From positions 1 through 22,510 of the forward strand of contig SKSL01000094.1 of assembly GCA_007123015.1 (NCBI GenBank): a stretch of DNA of 22,510 nt. The letters run 5' to 3'. The position numbers and the translations under genes are program-made. The notes beneath the pieces were generated by a model. It saw only the letters and a list, made by a program, of their open reading frames with translations, was not told the origin of the DNA and made no database searches. This document shows, piece after piece, positions 21,334 to 22,510 of this stretch. The DNA comes from Natronohydrobacter sp. (GTDB lineage: Bacteria > Pseudomonadota > Alphaproteobacteria > Rhodobacterales > Rhodobacteraceae). Position 1 is the first letter of the stretch, and each line of letters opens with the position of its first letter.

Positions 21334-22374
21334 TCAACCCTTCTCATCCTGCGCGACGGTTGCGCTTCGTGGGTATCGGGGTGTTCCACAGACCCGGTTG
21401 CGACCTGATCGCTTCGCCGACAACAGCGCTGTGTCAGCCGCGTTCAGCCAGGCATCCATGCGATCACCCTGCGCGCGTCTGGCGGCCACGCCGATGCTGA
21501 GCGTGATGCGTTCTGGCCCCGGCCCGGACAGATGATGTGCCGCGACCACCCTGCGCAGACGTTCGGCGATGTCGAGCGCATCGTCATAGGATGTGTCGGG
21601 CAGCAGGATCGCGAATTCCTCACCCCCATAGCGCGCCAGCTGGTCATCAGGGCGCAGATGCGCCTGCAGGATCCCTGCCAATGTTACCAGAACGCGGTCG
21701 CCGGTCGGGTGGCCATAGGTGTCATTGACGGCCTTGAACCTGTCCACATCCATCAGCAACAGCGATGCCGGTCTGTCTGTGGCAGAGATCGCGAGAGTCA
21801 GATGCTCGTCCATGGCCCGCCGGGACAGCAATCCTGTCAGCGCATCCGTGCGTGCCAGCGAGCGCAGTTCAAGATGGTCGATGACAAGAGCTGCAAAATC
21901 CGCAAGGATTTCGATATGTTCAAGCTCGAAGCGGCTCGGCTTGGTCCCGAAAACGCAAAGAGACCCGACATTGTACCCATCCGGCGTCGTCAGCGGCATT
22001 CCGCAATACCATCGCAGACCCAAGGGACCCGTCACCATCGGGTTGTCGCGAAAGCGCGGATCAAGGGTGGCATCTGTGACAGTCAGCGCATCCGTCTGTC
22101 GGATCGTCAGATTGCAGAAGGCAGTCGCGCAATCAGTCCTGTCGATTGCGATGCCCTTGGGCGCTTTGACCCATTGCGTATCTGCATCGATGAACGTGAT
22201 GGCCGCCATTTCCGCATTGAAGATGCGCTTGACAATCGTTGTGATCAGATCAAACCCATGAACAGTATCGCTGCAAATGATGTCATAGCGCCGCAACGCC
22301 GCTTGCCGCCCATGCTCATCCGAAAGTTTGGGCTTTGCGAAGAATTGCAAGGGAATAGAAGCGGATGTGTTCAT
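21334..22374 (-). CDS. GAF-GGDEF diguanylate cyclase
   Basis: The 346-residue soluble protein has a GAF domain (about 25-170; CRWYCGMPL-type region near 120-128, here LRWYCGMPL) and a GGDEF domain (about 173-330). The catalytic motif is GGEEF (250-254), preceded by the inhibitory I-site RPDD (241-244), and the metal/GTP region DVDRFKAVNDTYGH lies at 209-222. It should make cyclic-di-GMP under control of a small ligand or redox signal sensed by GAF. The start is ATG at 22374. An in-frame GTG at 22416 has a better AGAGG site, so a 14-residue longer form is possible; I prefer the ATG because GAF-GGDEF relatives usually have only about 20 residues before the GAF domain. It is the first gene of the cluster, two bases from the next start. 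Confidence 0.94.
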   Translation of the reverse strand: MNTSASIPLQFFAKPKLSDEHGRQAALRRYDIICSDTVHGFDLITTIVKRIFNAEMAAITFIDADTQWVKAPKGIAIDRTDCATAFCNLTIRQTDALTVTDATLDPRFRDNPMVTGPLGLRWYCGMPLTTPDGYNVGSLCVFGTKPSRFELEHIEILADFAALVIDHLELRSLARTDALTGLLSRRAMDEHLTLAISATDRPASLLLMDVDRFKAVNDTYGHPTGDRVLVTLAGILQAHLRPDDQLARYGGEEFAILLPDTSYDDALDIAERLRRVVAAHHLSGPGPERITLSIGVAARRAQGDRMDAWLNAADTALLSAKRSGRNRVCGTPRYPRSATVAQDEKG

Positions 22375-22510
22375 CGCGGATGTCCGCACAGTTTGATGGC
22401 CAGAAAACAAACCCACTTCACCTCTGCTTCACTGCCTGTGTGGACAAATGATCGCGCGGCCTGTCGCACCCAACCAGAAGTTGAAATCTAGTAATTAAAG
22501 ATAATATTAA
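22375..22510 (-). other. Upstream region of the cyclic-di-GMP operon
   Basis: The 136 bases before the first cyclase gene become very AT-rich in the last 30 (22481-22510), as expected near a promoter. No -35/-10 pair with good spacing is convincing, and the region is cut by the window end. Confidence 0.3.

Noticed and set aside
20228..21535. Plus-strand open frame of 435 codons across two cyclase genes
   Set aside because: It spans the antisense of two different genes and is Gln/His/Arg-rich; not a plausible protein.

Overview
The window looks like chromosomal DNA of a Rhodobacterales alphaproteobacterium (Paracoccaceae/Roseobacter type). The reasons are high GC over most of its length, an RF2 without programmed frameshift, a single LolC/E-type permease next to lolD, a luxR-luxI pair, a malate synthase G, and several secreted-protein modules common in that order (Hint domain, RTX repeats). 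This placement is inference from gene content and protein style; no database was searched.

Layout. 1-533 (minus): N-terminal part of a Hint-domain protein cut off by the window edge, followed by its promoter region. 848-2512 (minus): two tandem paralogous DUF2189 membrane proteins with a hairpin between them. 2625-6352 (minus): housekeeping prfB (release factor 2) and mrcA (penicillin-binding protein 1A). 6545-8528 (plus): lolC-like permease and lolD ATPase, overlapping, for lipoprotein release. 8554-8644: two strong hairpins where lolD converges on the quorum-sensing pair. 8693-10322 (minus): luxR then luxI, with a lux-box-like dyad between them. 10653-12800 (plus): glcB, malate synthase G, divergent from luxR, with a palindromic operator candidate. 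13199-16189 (minus): a 996-residue modular protein of visibly lower GC. It joins a glycosidase-like barrel, RTX calcium-binding repeats, an unrecognised helical region, an acidic linker and a C-terminal CFI-box, and it is flanked by long stretches without recognisable genes. 16855-22374 (minus): three adjacent cyclic-di-GMP genes (GAF-GGDEF, 7TM-PAS-GGDEF, GAF-PAS-PAS-GGDEF-EAL) that look like one translationally coupled operon.

How it fits together. The left half is mostly cell-envelope and translation housekeeping. The right half combines two signalling systems (acyl-homoserine-lactone and cyclic-di-GMP) with a probable secreted or surface enzyme, a set often associated with switching between free-swimming and attached growth. 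That functional link is inference from proximity only.

The most unusual object is the 13199-16189 protein. It has a type-I-secretion-style RTX region in the middle and a different putative sorting domain at its C-terminus. Its upstream region has a candidate promoter, a 20-bp-spaced direct repeat abutting the -35 element, and a palindrome in the leader. No tRNA, rRNA, CRISPR array, intact insertion sequence or prophage gene was seen.
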